Assembly (NCBI GenBank): GCA_024711125.1
Contig: JANJTM010000025.1
Coordinates: 124,001-188,000, forward strand
From: Rhodothermales bacterium
GTDB taxonomy: Bacteria; Bacteroidota; Rhodothermia; Rhodothermales; UBA10348
Length of the DNA stretch: 64,000 nucleotides
Reading direction: 5' to 3'
In this document: positions 9,429 to 18,366 of the stretch, one piece after another
How positions within the stretch are numbered: position 1 is the first letter of the stretch
Layout of the letters: every line of letters starts with the position of its first letter
Notes under the pieces: generated by a model
What the model saw: the letters and a program-made list of their open reading frames with translations, nothing else
Databases searched by the model: none
Told to the model about the DNA's origin: nothing
Translations under genes and position numbers: made by a program

Positions 9429-12400
9429 ATGAAGCGATCGACCGCCCCGTCCGTCCGCGGCTCCGGCCTCCTCGCGCTGTGCCTGTGGCTCGGCGCGGGC
9501 ACGGCAGTCGGCCAGGAGCGGAACCGCGGGACGGAGATCGGCATCCCGTACTCCACCACCGTGCGGGTGCCGCAGGGAGGCCTGGTGTCGCTGCGGCCCT
9601 TCCTCGTGCGGGGATCCTTCGTCGCGGAGCTCGAAGGCACCCCGGTTCCGGCCCGTGGTTTCGTGCTCGACGAGGCGACCGGCGCGGTGCGGTTCCTGCC
9701 CGAGACCGTGCCGCCCGGCAGCGTAGTCCGTATGTCGTACCGTGCTTTCGCGCTCGGTATCCAGCCGATCTCGCGCCTGGCACGCGTCCCGTCGGGTGAG
9801 GACGCGGTCACCGCCTCCTCGATGCGTCCCCTTCCGGTCGACGTCCCGTCCACACACGGGTTGCGAAGCCGCGGCAGCGTATCTCGGGGGGTGATTGCGG
9901 GCTCGGGCCGGGATCCGGCCATCGAATCGGGCCTCCGGCTGGAGGTTGATGGAAGCCCCGCGCCCGGGGTGCAGGTCACTGCGGCCCTGACCGACGAGAC
10001 GCTGCCGATCCGGTCCGACGGGAGCACGCAGCGCATCGACGAGTTCGACCGCGTCGCCATCACCGTCGCGGTGCCCGCGGCCACGGTGATGCTGGGCGAT
10101 TTCGACCTCGGATTGCAGGGCTCACGCTTCGCGCGCTTCCAGCGCAAGGTGCAGGGAGTCGGCGTCGACGCACGGTACGCCCGGGATGCCGGCCCCGGCG
10201 GGGCGATGCGCGCCGCGGGCGCCGCAGCCAAGGGCGAATTCCGGGTGCAGACGATTCGCCCGATCGACGGGGTCCAGGGCCCGTACCGGCTCGAGGGCGC
10301 ATCCGGCGAACGCTTCCTGCTCGTGGTGCCGGGATCGGACGTCGTCTGGCTGGACGGCGTCCGGCTCGAAAGGGGCGACGGGTACACGATCGACTATTCG
10401 ACCGGCGAGATCCACTTCGGTCCCCGGGTCCCCATCTCGTCCGACCGACGGATCACGGCCGAGTTCTCGTACAGTCTCGACCGTTTCACCCGGACGCTCG
10501 TCGCGTCGGAGGCGACGGCATTCGCCTGGCGGGACGCTCGGGCAGAGCCCCGCATCGTCGTCGGGGCAACGGTCATCCGCGAGGCTGATTCCGACGATTT
10601 CGCGGGGGAATTCGGCCTGTCGACCGAGGATTCCCTTGCCATAGCGCTCGCCGGCGACGGGATCGCGGTGCGGTCCGGCGCCGTGGCCGTTCCGTTCGAT
10701 CCGGAAGCCCCGTACGTCCAGTATCGCGTACGGTCCATCGGAGCGGATTCCCTCTTCGAGGCCTTGGACAGCCCTCCGCGGCCGGGGGAAACGGTCTACC
10801 GGGTGTCGTTCAGCCGGGTGGAGGAGGGGACCGGCTCGTACCGGAGGGCGGGTACCTCGGTGAACGGCATCGTCTACTCGTGGGAGCCGGGCTCGGATTA
10901 CGAACCCGTCCGGCGCCTGCCCGTGCCCCGTTCGAAGCAGATCGTCGATCTTCGGGCCACGCTGAGGCCCACGCCGCGCCTCGCGCTGAGCGGGGAGTGG
11001 GCCCACTCCGTCGTGGATCGGAACCGCATGTCGAATCTCGGCGGCGTCGAGGACGCCGGCAGCGCGGCACAGGCCGAAGTCCGATGGAAGTCGGCAGGAA
11101 CGGGCGGCTTCGAGGCGTGGATCCGCCGCGGTCGGGTCGGCCCGTCGTTCTCGGCGTTCGAGCGGATCCGTCCGGTCGAGTTCGCGCGGGACTGGAACCT
11201 GGGCGTTGCGGCTGACCTCGCGGGCTCCCTTGCGGTCGGTAGCGAAGACGACACGGAGGCCGGCATCCGCTGGACGCCTCGCGACTCCCTGTCGGTCGCC
11301 GCCCGGATCCAACGTCTGTCGTTGTCGGACCGGTATTCCGGACTGCGTTGGTCGGTGGGCCTGCGCCATACCGCGCCCGATCGCATCCGGTGGCGGTGGC
11401 AGGGATCGGGCCTCCGTTCCGACGATCGGGCCACCGGGACGGAGGGATCGGTGATGGAGCACAGGGTCCGGATCGAGGGGCCGGAGCGCCTCCCGGTGCA
11501 GCCGGCGCTGGAGGCCGAGTTCGAGGATCGGGTCCGGCGCGATGACGGCGGATCCCTCTCGATCGAGTCGATCCGGTCGATCGAACTGCGCCCGTCGCTG
11601 GCCCGCACCATGGGTCGGGCCGCGTTGCTGGCCACCGCCGAGTTCCGGGACGAAGCCTGGCCGTCGGGATCGGAGCGGGTGCGGGCCGCCACGTCGTGGA
11701 CGGGTACGGGCTCGGTTCGGTACTCGGGTGACTGGGCCGGCGGAGTGACGTGGGGTTGGCGGTCCCGGTCCATGACCGATGCGGGAGAACAGCTTCCGGG
11801 CGCCGGCGATACGCGGGCCGTTCTCGTCCGGACGGACCTCGAAGGACGACCGGTACCGGGTGTGTCGGTTTCCTGGCGCTATGACGCGGCGACCGAGCGG
11901 ACGCCGACGCTCCAGGAGGTCTATTTCCGAACCGGTCCTGAACGCGGCGAATACGTGTGGGTGGACGCCAACGGGGACGGGCTGATCCAGCTCGACGAAT
12001 TCCTGCCGGAAACGACCCCGGACGAAGGGCTCTACGTGCGCACGTTCCTCCCGTCCGATTCGCTGGCCGCGGTCGCCACCGTGCGCGCGAGGCTCTCCCT
12101 GTCGACGGACGCCGATCGCCGGAGACCGTGGCAGGTACGGTCGGTCGTCGAGATCGAGGAGCGCAGTACCACGAACCGCCGGGCCGACGTCTACCTGCTC
12201 CGGCTGGGCAGCTTCCGGAGGGAGGGGACGACCGTCGACGGTCGGGTGCGCGTGCGGAACGACTTCTCGTGGCGCGCTCCCGGGACCTCCTTTTCGGCCG
12301 ACGCAGCCTGGACGGTCCTTCGTTCCCTTTCCGGCCTCGCGGCCGGCACGGAGCGACGCGGGGACGATCGCCTCGAGCTTCGAACCGGGCTTCGTGCGGC

Positions 12401-12881
12401 ACCCCGCCTCGATGTCCGCCTCGAAGGTCGCCTCGAATCGACGGCCAACGAGTCCACCTCCTTCGCCTCCCGCCGGTTCGACATCCGTACCCGGGCGGTG
12501 GCGCCCGGGTCCACGTGGCGCGTCTCGAGCGGTACCGAATTGCGTGCGTCGATCGAGATGGCACGCAAGACCGACCGGTCGGGCCGGCGCACGGCGACCG
12601 TCGTGAGGCTTCCCGTTTCGGCCCGGTTCGCGCGGCCGGGCCGGGGAGACCTGGTCCTGCGGACCGAATGGGCCGACGTCGACCTTTCGGGAATCGCCAC
12701 GGGACTCGCCGGCTGGGAACTTACCGAAGGACGGGGCCCGGGCCGCTCCTGGATGTGGGGGGCGACGATGCAGTGGGACGTGGGCTCCGGACTGCAGGCG
12801 CTGCTGTCCTACGACGGTCGGGCGCCGGCCGCGGGGCGCACGGTGCACACGGGCCGCGTGCAGCTCACCGCGCGATTCTGA
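9429..12881 (+). CDS. Large secreted outer-membrane/beta-rich protein with an EF-hand-like loop
   Basis: 1150 residues from an ATG at 9429, where a signal peptide starts (basic KRS, hydrophobic LLALCLWLGAG, then a likely cut near AVGQ). The rest alternates polar and hydrophobic residues, is rich in Arg, Ser, Gly and Val, and ends in Phe, as outer-membrane barrel proteins do. Residues at about 310-350 contain WLDGVRLERGDGYTIDYSTG, a pattern I associate with very large surface proteins of Bacteroidota-like bacteria. A canonical EF-hand calcium loop, DANGDGLIQLDEF, lies at about residues 847-859. I cannot assign a function; export, adhesion or surface assembly are possible. It stops 3 bases before the convergent murA stop. 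Confidence 0.65.
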   Translation: MKRSTAPSVRGSGLLALCLWLGAGTAVGQERNRGTEIGIPYSTTVRVPQGGLVSLRPFLVRGSFVAELEGTPVPARGFVLDEATGAVRFLPETVPPGSVVRMSYRAFALGIQPISRLARVPSGEDAVTASSMRPLPVDVPSTHGLRSRGSVSRGVIAGSGRDPAIESGLRLEVDGSPAPGVQVTAALTDETLPIRSDGSTQRIDEFDRVAITVAVPAATVMLGDFDLGLQGSRFARFQRKVQGVGVDARYARDAGPGGAMRAAGAAAKGEFRVQTIRPIDGVQGPYRLEGASGERFLLVVPGSDVVWLDGVRLERGDGYTIDYSTGEIHFGPRVPISSDRRITAEFSYSLDRFTRTLVASEATAFAWRDARAEPRIVVGATVIREADSDDFAGEFGLSTEDSLAIALAGDGIAVRSGAVAVPFDPEAPYVQYRVRSIGADSLFEALDSPPRPGETVYRVSFSRVEEGTGSYRRAGTSVNGIVYSWEPGSDYEPVRRLPVPRSKQIVDLRATLRPTPRLALSGEWAHSVVDRNRMSNLGGVEDAGSAAQAEVRWKSAGTGGFEAWIRRGRVGPSFSAFERIRPVEFARDWNLGVAADLAGSLAVGSEDDTEAGIRWTPRDSLSVAARIQRLSLSDRYSGLRWSVGLRHTAPDRIRWRWQGSGLRSDDRATGTEGSVMEHRVRIEGPERLPVQPALEAEFEDRVRRDDGGSLSIESIRSIELRPSLARTMGRAALLATAEFRDEAWPSGSERVRAATSWTGTGSVRYSGDWAGGVTWGWRSRSMTDAGEQLPGAGDTRAVLVRTDLEGRPVPGVSVSWRYDAATERTPTLQEVYFRTGPERGEYVWVDANGDGLIQLDEFLPETTPDEGLYVRTFLPSDSLAAVATVRARLSLSTDADRRRPWQVRSVVEIEERSTTNRRADVYLLRLGSFRREGTTVDGRVRVRNDFSWRAPGTSFSADAAWTVLRSLSGLAAGTERRGDDRLELRTGLRAAPRLDVRLEGRLESTANESTSFASRRFDIRTRAVAPGSTWRVSSGTELRASIEMARKTDRSGRRTATVVRLPVSARFARPGRGDLVLRTEWADVDLSGIATGLAGWELTEGRGPGRSWMWGATMQWDVGSGLQALLSYDGRAPAAGRTVHTGRVQLTARF

Positions 12882-12884
12882 GCC

Positions 12885-14189
12885 TCATTCCGGGTCCGGA
12901 TCGGCCCACTCGTCGTAGCGCTCGCGCCGGATGTCGGCTCCCGCACGCGAGAGCTTGCCCTCCAGGTCCTCGTACCCGCGGTCGAGGTGGTAAATGCGCA
13001 GCACGTGGGTTTCCCCTTCGGCGACCAGCCCCGCCAGCACGAGCGAGACGGAGGCACGCAGGTCGGTGGACATGACGTGCGCCCCCTGGATCCGGCGTCC
13101 ACCCTCCATGACCACCTCGCCGCCCACGACGATGGCGTTCACGTTCATGCGGCGCAGTTCCGGGATGTGCTTGAACCGGTCGGTGTAGACGGTGTCGTGT
13201 ACCTTGGCGTTGCCCTCGCTGCACGCGAGCAGCACCGTCCACTGGGCCTGCAGATCGGTCGGAAAACCCGGGAAGACGCCCGTTTCGATCGACACGGCCT
13301 GTAGCCGCTCCGGCGGCACCACGTGCGCCGACGTGCCGTCGAGGATCAGTTCGCATCCGGTCCTGCGGAACGCGTCGATGAACACCTCGCCGAGGTGGTC
13401 CGGAAGTACGCCCTTCACGGAGATCGGAACGCCCGGCCGCCCGGCCATCGCGGCGGCGATAAGGAACGTTCCCGCCTCGATCCGGTCGGGGCAGTTGTCC
13501 CATTCCACGGGTGCGAGGGTCGGTACGCCCTCGACTTCGAGGGTATGGCTTCCGATACCGTGGATTCGCGCCCCCATGCGCTCGAGCATCCGGGAGAACT
13601 CCACGACATCCGGCTCGATCGCCGCGTTCTCTATCCGGGATCCGCCCCTGGCCGTAACCGCGGCGAGCAGCAGGTTCACCGTCGCGCCTACCGAAGACGG
13701 GGTCAGCATGAACGTGCCGCCCGGCAGGCCGGCCGAGGGGGCGCGGGCGATGACGTACCCCTGGTCGAGTTCCACCTCGGCTCCGAACGCCTTGAGTCCC
13801 TCCAGGTGGAGATCGACCGGCCGTGGTCCCCACGCGCACCCGCCGGGGAGCGAGACCTTGGCGTGGCCGCAACGGGCTACGAGCGCTCCGAGCATGTAGA
13901 ACGACGCCCGCATGCGCTTGACCAGCTCGTACGGAGCCACCGGCTTGTCGACCGTCGAGGAGTCCACCGTGACCCGGTGGCCGTCTGCGTCGAACTCGCA
14001 ACGGGCGCCCGTCACCGACAGCACGCGGGCGAACGTATGCACGTCGCGAAGCGCCGGCACGTGTCGGATGGTCGTCGTGCCGTCGGCCAGCAACGTTCCG
14101 GCCATCAGCGCGAGCGCGGTATTCTTGGATCCGCCGACCTCGACGGAACCGTAGAGCGGCTTTCCGCCGCGGATGACGAGCTTGTCCAT
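12885..14189 (-). CDS. murA: UDP-N-acetylglucosamine 1-carboxyvinyltransferase
   Basis: 434 residues, close to the usual 420. It transfers enolpyruvate from PEP to UDP-GlcNAc, the first committed step of peptidoglycan synthesis in the cytoplasm. The catalytic cysteine is present at about residue 118 in PGGCAWGPRPVDLH; a Cys here means normal fosfomycin sensitivity in this family, unlike the Asp variants. The N-terminal motif GGSKNTALALMAG replaces the more common GAKNAALP form. The C-terminal stretch TDLRASVSLVLAGL is typical. It is divergent from the cysteine desulfurase gene. Confidence 0.95.
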   Translation of the reverse strand: MDKLVIRGGKPLYGSVEVGGSKNTALALMAGTLLADGTTTIRHVPALRDVHTFARVLSVTGARCEFDADGHRVTVDSSTVDKPVAPYELVKRMRASFYMLGALVARCGHAKVSLPGGCAWGPRPVDLHLEGLKAFGAEVELDQGYVIARAPSAGLPGGTFMLTPSSVGATVNLLLAAVTARGGSRIENAAIEPDVVEFSRMLERMGARIHGIGSHTLEVEGVPTLAPVEWDNCPDRIEAGTFLIAAAMAGRPGVPISVKGVLPDHLGEVFIDAFRRTGCELILDGTSAHVVPPERLQAVSIETGVFPGFPTDLQAQWTVLLACSEGNAKVHDTVYTDRFKHIPELRRMNVNAIVVGGEVVMEGGRRIQGAHVMSTDLRASVSLVLAGLVAEGETHVLRIYHLDRGYEDLEGKLSRAGADIRRERYDEWADPDPE

Positions 14190-14274
14190 GAGCTAACGGG
14201 GGGGAGGCGCCATGTGGACGTCCTGTCCCCAAGATACAGGATCCGTGGACCGGCCGAAGACGTTTTCCGCGTCC

Positions 14275-15423
14275 ATGGAGACCCCGGAAGTGCCGCGCCT
14301 GTATTTCGACCACGCCGCCACCACGCCCCTCGCGCCCGAGGTGCTCGACGCGATGATGCCGTGGCTCTCCGGAGCACACGGAAACCCTTCGTCGCTCCAC
14401 GCGTCGGGACGGATGGCGCGTCACGCCGTCGAAGACGCGCGGTCGCGCATCGCGCGTATCTGCGGGGTTGCCACGGAGGGGGTCGTCTTCACGGGATCCG
14501 GCACCGAGGCCGACAACCTGGCCGTATTGGGCGTCGCCGCCCGACGGCAGGGCACGATCATTACCTCGATCGTGGAGCATGAGGCGGTACTCCACCCGGT
14601 GCAGCGGCTCGAATCGGAAGGTCGAGGCGTTGTCCGTCTGCGGCCGCGGGCCGACGGATCGATCGACCCGGACGCCGTTGCCGACGCGATCGACGGCTCC
14701 GTGGCGCTCGTCACCCTGATGCATACCAACAACGAGACCGGCGCCGTGACCGATACCCGTGCCGTGGGACGGATCTGCGATCGGCACGAGGTCCCGGTCC
14801 ACGTGGACGCGGTCCAGGCATTGCCGTGGCACCCGGTCACGCCCGAAGCGCTGGGAGCCGATCTCGTGACGGTGTCGGCCCACAAGATCGGCGGCCCCAA
14901 GGGCGTCGGGGCCCTCCTCCTGCGGGGGAGTGCCCAACCGGGTCCCCAGATCCTGGGTGGTTCGCAGGAGCGCGGGCGGCGTGCAGGCACGGAGAACGTC
15001 GCGGGCATCGTCGGTTTCGCCGCCGCGCTCGAACGCGTGGAGCGTACGCGGGAAGCGGCCGCGCTCCGTATGCGTTTCCTCTCGGATCGACTGCGGGCGG
15101 CCCTGTCCGAGGGTGCGGGCCCCTCGTACGTGCCCGTCCGGGCCGGCGACCCGTCTCCCCACATCGTGTACGGCTTCGTCCGCGGGGGAGCCGACGCCGA
15201 GATGCTGGTGTTGCGATTGGACCTGGAAGGCGTGGAGGCCTCCAGCGGCTCAGCCTGCAGCAGCGGTGCCCTCGAGCGGGGCCACGTTCCGAGGGCTCTT
15301 GGCGCTCCGGGGGCTCCGCTCCGGCTTTCCATCGGCCCCGACACGACCGAAGCGGAGGTCGATCGGTGCGCCGCCATCGTCTGCAGGGTGGTGGAAATAC
15401 TGGGATCACCGCGCCGGGCATAG
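14275..15423 (+). CDS. Cysteine desulfurase (NifS/IscS-like, class V aminotransferase)
   Basis: 382 residues from an ATG at 14275, which starts right before the family N-terminus RLYFDHAATTPLAPEVL. The PLP lysine is at 204 (SAHKIGGPKGVG) and the catalytic cysteine at 328 in SSGSACSSG, the group I type with the flexible loop. The enzyme takes sulfur from cysteine for iron-sulfur clusters or tRNA thiolation. No IscU, SufU or MnmA gene is adjacent, so the acceptor is unknown. An in-frame upstream start at 14212 exists but adds residues unlike the family. It is divergent from murA. Confidence 0.9.
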   Translation: METPEVPRLYFDHAATTPLAPEVLDAMMPWLSGAHGNPSSLHASGRMARHAVEDARSRIARICGVATEGVVFTGSGTEADNLAVLGVAARRQGTIITSIVEHEAVLHPVQRLESEGRGVVRLRPRADGSIDPDAVADAIDGSVALVTLMHTNNETGAVTDTRAVGRICDRHEVPVHVDAVQALPWHPVTPEALGADLVTVSAHKIGGPKGVGALLLRGSAQPGPQILGGSQERGRRAGTENVAGIVGFAAALERVERTREAAALRMRFLSDRLRAALSEGAGPSYVPVRAGDPSPHIVYGFVRGGADAEMLVLRLDLEGVEASSGSACSSGALERGHVPRALGAPGAPLRLSIGPDTTEAEVDRCAAIVCRVVEILGSPRRA

Positions 15424-15506
15424 ACCGACGGCCCGGCAAGCCCGATATTCCGGCCGCCCGCGTCTCCGATCCCGTCCGTCCTCTCCCACGCAGCCCCTTC
15501 CACGAT

Positions 15507-16319
15507 TTGTCCGGACGGATCGATCGCCACGAGCACTTCGCTTCGCCGCGTGTCCTCACCCGGCGCATCGACGTCCGCCTCCCGGAAGGCTACGACGAGC
15601 GTCCCCACGATCGCTGGCCGGTGATGTACGTGCACGACGGCCAGAACCTGTTCGACGGTTCGACTTCGTTCAGCGGCATCGACTGGGGGATCCACCGCAC
15701 CCTGTCCCGTCTATCGGCCGAGGAGGGGATTCCTGACGCCATCGTCGTGGGGATCTGGAATACTCCCGAGCGTATCCCGGAGTACATGCCCGAACGACCG
15801 ATGCGCGAGTTCGCCCCGGATGACGTGCGTCGTCGCTTCGAGGAGACCTACGGCGGGTTTCCGAAGTCCGACGCCTATCTCGGCATGATCGTGCACGAGC
15901 TGAAACCCTTCATCGACGGACGCTATCGCACGCGCGGCGGTAGGGAGGATACGTGGATCATGGGGTCCAGCATGGGTGGACTGGTGTCCCTGTACGCGTT
16001 GTGCGAATACCCGGAGGTATTCGCGGGGGCGGCCTGCCTCTCGACCAGCTGGACGATCGCCGGCAAACTCGTCCTGGCATATCTGCAGAAGCGGCTTCCG
16101 CGCGCAGGCCTGCACCGGCTGTATTTCGACTACGGCGCCGAGGCCCAGGTTGCCCGGTACGAATCGCTGCAGAAGACCGTGGATCGCATGGTCGTGCGTT
16201 CCGGCTACCGCAAGGGCGTGGACTGGATCACGGGGCGATTCCCCGGGGCACCCCACAGCGAATCGGCCTGGCGGGATCGTGTGGACGTACCCCTCCGCTT
16301 CCTGCTGTCGCGGCGGTGA
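15507..16319 (+). CDS. Alpha/beta hydrolase, esterase D / Fes-like
   Basis: About 270 residues of the putative-esterase family. Key segments are RRIDVRLPEGYDE, VMYVHDGQNLFDG and the nucleophile elbow GSSMGG with the catalytic serine at about residue 155; a histidine in PHSESAW near the end probably completes the triad. Related enzymes cut siderophore esters, S-formylglutathione or carbohydrate esters, and I cannot choose among these. The N-terminus is uncertain: a TTG at 15507 fits the domain start, and I see no ATG or GTG that fits better. No signal peptide is evident. The fbp gene follows after 56 bases that contain a promoter-like sequence. Confidence 0.75.
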   Translation: MSGRIDRHEHFASPRVLTRRIDVRLPEGYDERPHDRWPVMYVHDGQNLFDGSTSFSGIDWGIHRTLSRLSAEEGIPDAIVVGIWNTPERIPEYMPERPMREFAPDDVRRRFEETYGGFPKSDAYLGMIVHELKPFIDGRYRTRGGREDTWIMGSSMGGLVSLYALCEYPEVFAGAACLSTSWTIAGKLVLAYLQKRLPRAGLHRLYFDYGAEAQVARYESLQKTVDRMVVRSGYRKGVDWITGRFPGAPHSESAWRDRVDVPLRFLLSRR

Positions 16320-16325
16320 TCGGGG

Positions 16326-16356
16326 TTTGTCGCCGAGGGACATCAGGCTATTTTCC
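16326..16356 (+). promoter_or_regulatory. Candidate promoter for fbp-thrB-thrC
   Basis: TTTG at 16326-16329 is followed 19 bases later by TATTTTCC. This is close to the Bacteroidota housekeeping pattern TTTG-N19-TAnnTTTG. It can also be read as TTGTCG-16-TATTTT, a sigma70-like form. The predicted start of transcription would give a leader of about 15 bases before the fbp ATG at 16376. Seen by eye only. Confidence 0.4.
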
Positions 16357-16375
16357 TTCTTTCATCGAGCTCAGC

Positions 16376-17425
16376 ATGGCCACGACCCCACGGCGCGAGG
16401 AGATCGGCGCCTTCATGACGCTGGAACAGTTCATCCTGGATCGCCAGGAGCAGTTTCCGCACTCCACCGGTTCGTTCTCCCGCCTCATCAGGGACCTTTC
16501 GGTCGCGGCGAAAATCGTCAACTGGAACATGCGTCGGGCGGGTATCGTCGACGTGTTCGGCGCTACCGGCGAGGTGAATGTCCAGGGCGAGGTCCAGCAG
16601 AAGATGGACCTCATGGCGCACACCGAGTTCGTACGGGCCCTGCGTCGGGGAGGGGAATGCTGTCTCATCGGATCGGAAGAGCACTCCGAGGCGATCCCGA
16701 TGCGCACCGACGCCGACATCGCCACCGACGGCAAGTACATCGTGCTCATGGATCCGTTGGACGGCTCGTCGAACATCGAGGTGAACGTCTCGGTCGGCAC
16801 CATTTTCTCGATCTACCGCCTGCCGGATCACGTAAGGGAAGCCACGCTGGCCGAAGCGCTCCAACCCGGTGTCGACCAGGTGGGCGCGGGCTACGTCGTG
16901 TACGGCTCGTCGACCATGCTCGTCTACTCGACGGGATTCGGGGTCAACGGCTTCACGCTCGACCCCTCGATCGGCGAGTTCCTGCTGACACATCCCAACA
17001 TCCGCACGCCTGTGGACGGGAAGGTGTATTCGATAAACGAAGGGCACTATAACTCTTTCGAGCCCGGGCTCAAGAAATACATCAAGTGGATGCAGCGGGA
17101 GGACGCGGCGACGTCCCGCCCGTACACGACGCGCTACATCGGCTCCTTCGTCTCGGATTTCCACCGGAACCTGCTCAAGGGCGGGCTCTACATCTATCCG
17201 GCCACCGAATCGGCCGCCGAAGGAAAGCTCCGCCTCATGTACGAAGCGAACCCGATGGCCTACATCGTCGAGCAGGCGGGCGGAGCGGCCTCGGACGGAC
17301 GGGGACGTATACTCGAGAAGATCCCGCGGGCCCTGCACCAGCGTACTCCGCTGTACATCGGGAGCGCAAGGATGGTCGAACGGGCCGAGGCGTTTCTCCG
17401 CGGCGATCTCGACCTGGAGCCGTGA
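16376..17425 (+). CDS. fbp: Fructose-1,6-bisphosphatase, class I
   Basis: 349 residues. It removes the 1-phosphate of fructose 1,6-bisphosphate in gluconeogenesis. The metal and substrate motif DPLDGSSNIEVNVSVGT is at about residue 124, with a conserved GSEEHSE loop before it and the substrate-binding RYIGSFVSDFHRNLLKGG later. The length and motifs are those of the class I (FBPase) family. The ATG at 16376 is preceded by the candidate promoter at 16326. The stop codon shares one base with the start of thrB (TGATG), so the carbon and threonine genes appear translationally linked. Confidence 0.95.
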   Translation: MATTPRREEIGAFMTLEQFILDRQEQFPHSTGSFSRLIRDLSVAAKIVNWNMRRAGIVDVFGATGEVNVQGEVQQKMDLMAHTEFVRALRRGGECCLIGSEEHSEAIPMRTDADIATDGKYIVLMDPLDGSSNIEVNVSVGTIFSIYRLPDHVREATLAEALQPGVDQVGAGYVVYGSSTMLVYSTGFGVNGFTLDPSIGEFLLTHPNIRTPVDGKVYSINEGHYNSFEPGLKKYIKWMQREDAATSRPYTTRYIGSFVSDFHRNLLKGGLYIYPATESAAEGKLRLMYEANPMAYIVEQAGGAASDGRGRILEKIPRALHQRTPLYIGSARMVERAEAFLRGDLDLEP

Positions 17426-18366
17426 TGGCGGATTCGGCCGCAGGGTGGGCACCCGCCTCGTTATCCAATCTCGGTCCCGGTTTCGATGCGCTGGGCGTGG
17501 CGCTGGAGGGCATCGGCGATGTCGTGGAGGCCCGTCCCGCCGAGGGTAGCACGGTCGTCGTACGCATCGAAGGAGCCGACGGGCTTCCCGTCGACCCGGA
17601 ACGCAATACGGCCGCACGGGCCGCGGCCCGCATCGCTCCGGGCGTCGGCCTCGAGCTGATCGTGCGCAAGGGTATCCGACCGGGATCCGGACTCGGCAGT
17701 TCGGCGGCGTCGGCCGTGGCCGCCGCCTGGGCCGTGGCGCGCCTGCTCGGTCGCGCCGGGCAGATAGGGACCCTGCTGGACGCCGCGTTGGAGGGCGAAG
17801 CGGCCGTGTCGGGGGCGCGGCACGGCGACAACGTGATTCCGTCGCTTCTCGGGGGAGCGGTCCTCGTCACGCCGGGTCATCCCGAACGCTTCCGACGACT
17901 CGATCTTCCCGCGAGGCTGCATTTCGGCGTCGTGCGACCGGACCTCGACATCCTCACGCGCGAGGCCAGGGCGATGCTTCCGCGCCAGGTGTCGCTGGTC
18001 GACGCGGCACGAAACGCCGCCGCGCTGGCGTTTCTCGTCGACGCCCTGAGGTCGGGGGACCTCGAGACCGTGGGTGCGGAGATCGAGCGCGACCTGCTGG
18101 TGGAACCGGTGCGCGCCCGGCTGGTGCCGCCTTTCGCGGCGATTCGCGCAGCAGCCCGCGAGGCGGGTGCGTTCGGCTGCGCGCTGAGCGGCTCCGGTCC
18201 GACGATGTTCGCCCTCGGGGGTGACGCGGGCGCTGCCGCGCGCGCCGCCGACGCCATGGCCGACGCCTGCCGTCACGGCGGATACGGATGCGTTTCGTTC
18301 GTCACCCGCGACGACCCGCGCGGCGCCCGGGATTTCACCCCGGAGCTTCGAAGGTGGTCGGCATGA
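17425..18366 (+). CDS. thrB: Homoserine kinase (GHMP family)
   Basis: 313 residues. It phosphorylates homoserine, feeding threonine synthase. The GHMP kinase ATP loop PGSGLGSSAASAVAAAWAV lies at about residue 90, the N-terminal motif is APASLSNLGPGFDALG, and a C-terminal GALSGSGPT-like motif reads CALSGSGPTMFAL. The start shares a base with the fbp stop, and the stop overlaps the thrC start by 4 bases. Order and overlap with thrC make the assignment secure. No thrA or homoserine dehydrogenase gene is in the window. Confidence 0.94.
   Translation: MADSAAGWAPASLSNLGPGFDALGVALEGIGDVVEARPAEGSTVVVRIEGADGLPVDPERNTAARAAARIAPGVGLELIVRKGIRPGSGLGSSAASAVAAAWAVARLLGRAGQIGTLLDAALEGEAAVSGARHGDNVIPSLLGGAVLVTPGHPERFRRLDLPARLHFGVVRPDLDILTREARAMLPRQVSLVDAARNAAALAFLVDALRSGDLETVGAEIERDLLVEPVRARLVPPFAAIRAAAREAGAFGCALSGSGPTMFALGGDAGAAARAADAMADACRHGGYGCVSFVTRDDPRGARDFTPELRRWSA

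Noticed and set aside
10122-12848. A 908-residue open frame on the minus strand under the large surface-protein gene, and similar long antisense frames under copA, pnp, infB, rpsA and nusA
   Set aside because: High G+C makes stop codons rare in all frames. These frames lack domain patterns, are rich in Arg, Pro and His, and lie opposite clearly real genes.
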